Shown here piece after piece: positions 61,016-64,000 of a stretch of 64,000 nt of DNA. The notes below the pieces were generated by a model that was not told the DNA's origin, did not search any database, and saw nothing but the letters and a program-made list of their open reading frames with translations. Position 1 is the first letter of the stretch. Each line of letters begins with the position of its first letter. The DNA lies in contig CAZTJC010000001.1 of assembly GCA_964613945.1 (NCBI GenBank), positions 124,001-188,000 of the forward strand, read 5' to 3'. A program made the position numbers and the translations under genes. Source of the stretch: JAVVHH01 sp964613945 (lineage in GTDB: Bacteria; Pseudomonadota; Alphaproteobacteria; Acetobacterales; Acetobacteraceae).

Positions 61016-61633
61016 CTAAATGTCGAAGAACACGGTCTCGTTCTCGCCCTGCAGCCGGATGTCGAAGCTGTAGACGGGCATGCCGTCCCGCTCCCCGCGC
61101 GTGGCGATCAGCGTGTCGCGCCGCACCGCAGGCTCGATCATGCGCAGCACGGGGTCCTCGGCATTCAGCGCCGCCTCGTCACCGAAATAGATCCGTGTGG
61201 ACAGGCCGATGTTGATCCCGCGTGACACCAGCCAGAGGCTCGCATGCGGTGCCATGGGCTTATGGCCATGCCGCCCGACCACCGCGCCGGGCTTGATCGT
61301 CTCGAACCACCATAGCCCGGTCTCGAAATCCGTCCCTGCCCGGCCCCAGCCGCGAAAGCTGGCGTCGAGCTTCTTGTTCTGCCGGTCCGCCGGATGCGCG
61401 TATTTGCCGGCGGCATTGGCCTGCCACAACTCGATCAACACGTCCCGGCACGGCGCCCCAAGCCCGTCCAGCACGCGGCCTTCGATGCGGATGCGTTCGC
61501 CCTCCCCGGTCAGCACGTTGGAGAAGTTGTTCTCGAAGATGTCGAACCCGGCCTGCTGCGGCAGCAGCCCGATATGCACGTAGGGTCCGGCCGTCTGCGA
61601 GGCAGTCTCGGGCAGGTAGTTCAGCGTCGTCAT
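61016..61633 (-). CDS. pcaG: Protocatechuate 3,4-dioxygenase, alpha subunit
   Basis: The non-iron-binding subunit of the intradiol ring-cleaving enzyme, 205 residues from the ATG at 61633. It has T-A-G-P-Y-V-H-I-G-L near residue 15, L-I-E-L-W-Q-A-N-A-A-G near residue 63 and F-E-T-I-K-P-G near residue 109. The iron-ligand histidines of the beta subunit are replaced, as expected for alpha. It starts four bases after the pcaH stop. Confidence 0.93.
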   Translation of the reverse strand: MTTLNYLPETASQTAGPYVHIGLLPQQAGFDIFENNFSNVLTGEGERIRIEGRVLDGLGAPCRDVLIELWQANAAGKYAHPADRQNKKLDASFRGWGRAGTDFETGLWWFETIKPGAVVGRHGHKPMAPHASLWLVSRGINIGLSTRIYFGDEAALNAEDPVLRMIEPAVRRDTLIATRGERDGMPVYSFDIRLQGENETVFFDI

Positions 61634-61637
61634 CGCC

Positions 61638-62381
61638 TCAATTCCCGTGCAGCTTGTTTTCGAACAGCGTGGAGCGGCGCCCGCGCAGCACGATGTCGAA
61701 GCGGTAGGCCAGCGAGTCCAACGGCACCGACGCGTTGAAGTCGAGCTTGGCCACAAGGCCGTCCCGCGCCGCCGGGTCCGAGATGGTGCCGAGGATCGAG
61801 TCCTTGGCGATCAGCGGATCGCCCTCGAAATACATCTGCGTGATCAGCCGCTGCGCCCAGCCGCTGCCCATCAGCGAGAAATGGATGTGCGCCGGCCGCC
61901 ATGAATTGACGTGGTTGCGAAACGGATAGGCACCGGGCTTGACGGTGCGGAAGGCATAATGCCCGTCCGCGTCGGTGATCATCCGGCCGCAGCCGCCAAA
62001 ATTCGGGTCGATCGGCGCCAGGTAGGTATCGTTGCGGTGCCGGTAGCGCCCGCCGGCATTGGCCTGCCACACCTCAACCAGCGTGTGCGGCACCCCGCGC
62101 CCGTTCTCGTCCATGACCCGGCCATGCACGATCGTGCGTTCCCCGATGGGTTCGCCGGTCTTGGCGTAGTTGAGGATCATGTCGTGATCGAGCGGTCCCA
62201 ACTCCTCGGCCCCGAACACCGGGCCCGTCACTTCGGACAGCGAGTTCTGCAGGGACCACAGCGCCAGCTTCGGCGAGCGCAGCACGCTGGTCTTGTAGCC
62301 GGGCGTGTAGGCAGGCGGCTGCAGCGCGCGGTCGCGCTGGAAGAACTCGCCGACAGGTCGTTCGGTGGGCGTCTTGCTCAT
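61638..62381 (-). CDS. pcaH: Protocatechuate 3,4-dioxygenase, beta subunit
   Basis: Iron(III)-binding subunit, converting protocatechuate with O2 to beta-carboxy-cis,cis-muconate. Iron ligands are visible: tyrosines in G-R-Y-R-H and P-G-A-Y-P-F, histidines in R-P-A-H-I-H-F. I choose the ATG at 62381, preceded by GAGGTGA at ideal spacing, over the GTG two codons earlier; this gives 247 residues. The upstream quiC-like gene ends two bases before it. The later beta-ketoadipate pathway genes are not in the window. Confidence 0.95.
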   Translation of the reverse strand: MSKTPTERPVGEFFQRDRALQPPAYTPGYKTSVLRSPKLALWSLQNSLSEVTGPVFGAEELGPLDHDMILNYAKTGEPIGERTIVHGRVMDENGRGVPHTLVEVWQANAGGRYRHRNDTYLAPIDPNFGGCGRMITDADGHYAFRTVKPGAYPFRNHVNSWRPAHIHFSLMGSGWAQRLITQMYFEGDPLIAKDSILGTISDPAARDGLVAKLDFNASVPLDSLAYRFDIVLRGRRSTLFENKLHGN

Positions 62382-62383
62382 AC

Positions 62384-64000
62384 TCACCTCGATGGCACAT
62401 AGCGGCGGGCCTGGCCCGCCATACGGATCGCTGCATTGGCGGCGCCGAACCCGGCATAACCACCGCGCCGCTCCACGATCTCGAAGAAGAACCGGCCTTG
62501 GAAATTCTCGGTATAGGCGTGCAGAAAGGTGCCGGCCTCCGCCTCGTCGTAGAGGATCCCCAGCGTCTCGAATGAGGTCAGCACGTCGTCGGGCAGCGAA
62601 TACCGCGCGCCGATGTCCTCGTAGTAGTTGGGCGGGATCATCAGCATCGGTGCCCCCGCCGCACCGACGGCGGCGAGGCTGCGCGCGGCGTCATTCGTGG
62701 CCAGTGCGACATGATGCACGCCGGCGCCGGCGAATGCCGAAACGAACCTGTTGGTGACCGTGTTCTGGGCGTCGGAGATGTTGAAGATGAGCCTGAGCGT
62801 TCCGCTCGCATTGACCATGGCCCGGCTCTGGATCAGCCCGAACGGGTCCGGCAGGTCGAACACCGGCTGCGGCGCCAGTCCGAACAACGACCGCCAGAAC
62901 AGCACATGCGTATCCAACTGCCAGGCCGGCAGCGCCAACGCCACGTGGTCGATCTCCGCGATCCCGACGGCGGCATCGCCATCGCCATCGCCGTCGCCGG
63001 TCAACTCGAAATCGGCGGCCCAGAAGTCCTGCCCGCGCCCGACGAGATAGATCAGCGTTCCATCCGGGCCACGCACCGCCGGGATCAATGCCTCCCCTGC
63101 TCCGGTCGGCTCCCGCCAATCGGGGATCAGCAACGCCCGCGCCCGCTCGACCACGCGGGCGGGATCGTCGACCCGCAGCGCCATGGCGCAGACCGAGGGG
63201 CCGTGGTGCTGGAAATGCTCGGACGCTGCGCTGTCCTGCTCGCTGTTGAGCACGAAGTTGACCGATCCCAACCGATACAGGTCGACGTCCTTGGTCCGAT
63301 GCCGCCCGGCCAGGGCGAAGCCGAGCCGCTTGAGCCAGTCCGCCAGCGCCTCCCGCGCCACCGGGTCAACGGCGAACTCCAAGAACTCGACCCCATCGAT
63401 GGCACCTGGTTCCGGCAGCACGCCGCCGGTCGCGTCCGACTCGGCCAGGATCAACGACCTGAGCCCGTCGCGGGCGATCATGCGCGAGGGTGCCGAGCGG
63501 AACTGGTCGTTGAACACTTCGAGCGATAGCGGCCCGGCATATCCGCTCGCCAGCACGGCGCGCAGGAAACCGTTCACGTCCAGGTCGCCCTGGCCCGGGA
63601 AATTGCGGAAGTGTCGGCTCCAGGACAGCACGTCCATGTCGCGCTTTGGCGCGTCGGCGAGCTGGCAGAAGAAGATGCGTTCGCCCGGCAGGTCGGCGAT
63701 GCCCGCCGGGTCATCGCGAAGCGCCAGCGTATGAAAGCTGTCCACGATCAGGCCCAGCGCGGGGTGGTCCGCTTGTTCGACGATGCGCCAGGCATGTCGC
63801 CAGAGCCGGATGTGGCGGCCCCAGGACAGCGCCTCGAAGCCCACGCGCAGCCCGCGCTTGGCGGCGCGCTCGGCCATCTCGCGCAAATCCGCCGCCGCAC
63901 GCGCATCGTCGTCCAGCGTCGCCGGCTGCGTGTTGCTGCACACCAGCACCAACTCGATACCCAGTTCCTGCATCACGTCGAACTTGCGCTCGGCGCGGTC
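62384..64000 (-). CDS. 3-dehydroshikimate dehydratase QuiC-type (DSD/HPPD-like fusion), N-terminus beyond window
   Basis: Dehydrates 3-dehydroshikimate to protocatechuate. The visible 538 residues are the larger part of a two-domain protein. The first is a xylose-isomerase-like TIM barrel with metal glutamates in G-F-E-A-L-S-W and L-S-L-E-V-F-N-D. The second is a 4-hydroxyphenylpyruvate dioxygenase-like VOC domain with D-H-V-A-L-A-L, V-H-H-V-A-L-A-T and F-F-E-I-V-E-R-R. The frame runs off the right edge, so the start is missing. It feeds the pcaHG-encoded enzyme immediately downstream. Confidence 0.92.
   Translation of the reverse strand, partial: DRAERKFDVMQELGIELVLVCSNTQPATLDDDARAAADLREMAERAAKRGLRVGFEALSWGRHIRLWRHAWRIVEQADHPALGLIVDSFHTLALRDDPAGIADLPGERIFFCQLADAPKRDMDVLSWSRHFRNFPGQGDLDVNGFLRAVLASGYAGPLSLEVFNDQFRSAPSRMIARDGLRSLILAESDATGGVLPEPGAIDGVEFLEFAVDPVAREALADWLKRLGFALAGRHRTKDVDLYRLGSVNFVLNSEQDSAASEHFQHHGPSVCAMALRVDDPARVVERARALLIPDWREPTGAGEALIPAVRGPDGTLIYLVGRGQDFWAADFELTGDGDGDGDAAVGIAEIDHVALALPAWQLDTHVLFWRSLFGLAPQPVFDLPDPFGLIQSRAMVNASGTLRLIFNISDAQNTVTNRFVSAFAGAGVHHVALATNDAARSLAAVGAAGAPMLMIPPNYYEDIGARYSLPDDVLTSFETLGILYDEAEAGTFLHAYTENFQGRFFFEIVERRGGYAGFGAANAAIRMAGQARRYVPSR

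Overview
The window looks like chromosome from a GC-rich alphaproteobacterium, most likely Rhodospirillales and probably near Acetobacteraceae. This rests on gene order (glmM-folP-ftsH-tilS-cpoB-pal-tolB-tolA-tolR-tolQ-ybgC-ruvB-ruvA-ruvC-yebC on one strand), the protein sequences, two PEP-CTERM proteins and strong GC bias. The assignment is inference, since there is no rRNA or tRNA gene to confirm it. I found no insertion sequence, prophage, CRISPR array or tRNA, and no gene-free stretch longer than about 300 bases.

Layout. (1) 1-13977, all minus strand: a housekeeping block for cell-wall sugar (glmM, partial), folate (folP), membrane proteolysis (ftsH), tRNA-Ile modification (tilS), the complete Tol-Pal envelope system, Holliday-junction processing (ruvABC), a YebC-family protein and a YmdB-like phosphodiesterase. 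(2) 14128-21682, minus: a membrane GGDEF-EAL protein, glnD and mutS. (3) 21839-26524, plus: an RND efflux pair with no outer-membrane partner, then a small lipoprotein. (4) 26617-34979: accessory metabolism, with an orphan molybdenum hydroxylase large subunit coupled to a P1-family peptidase, an ACS-type MFS transporter, a PEP-CTERM protein, an SMP-30 lactonase, an SDR and a CurA-like reductase. (5) 35053-45153: a large repeat-rich putative surface protein, a glycosyltransferase, topoisomerase IB, an enoyl-CoA hydratase-like protein, a GH5-like glycosidase, a second PEP-CTERM protein with Gly/Asn/Thr/Pro repeats, and an alpha-E/ATP-grasp pair. (6) 45349-54940: a small secreted protein, two OmpA-family porin-like paralogues, several small conserved proteins, an RNase H-like protein, a polysaccharide flippase, a Crp-family regulator and a FUSC-type transporter. 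(7) 54980-58602: a TrpD2/YbiB-like protein and an unusual CysG-like protein, facing an assimilatory sulfite reductase. (8) 58731-64000, minus: a shikimate/quinate catabolic cluster (transporter, shikimate dehydrogenase-like protein, protocatechuate 3,4-dioxygenase, and 3-dehydroshikimate dehydratase cut by the window edge).

How they fit together. Region 7 is coherent: sulfite reductase needs siroheme, and the CysG-like protein carries the dehydrogenase/ferrochelatase half of siroheme synthesis. Its methyltransferase half is truncated and has lost motif residues, and the protein ends in a cluster of five cysteines. Region 8 should turn imported shikimate, via 3-dehydroshikimate and protocatechuate, into ring-cleavage product. 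The most unusual items are the CysG-like protein, the orphan CoxL-like/P1 peptidase pair, the isolated alpha-E/ATP-grasp pair and the signal-less surface protein. I see no clearly new multi-gene system; these are the best candidates for a second look.
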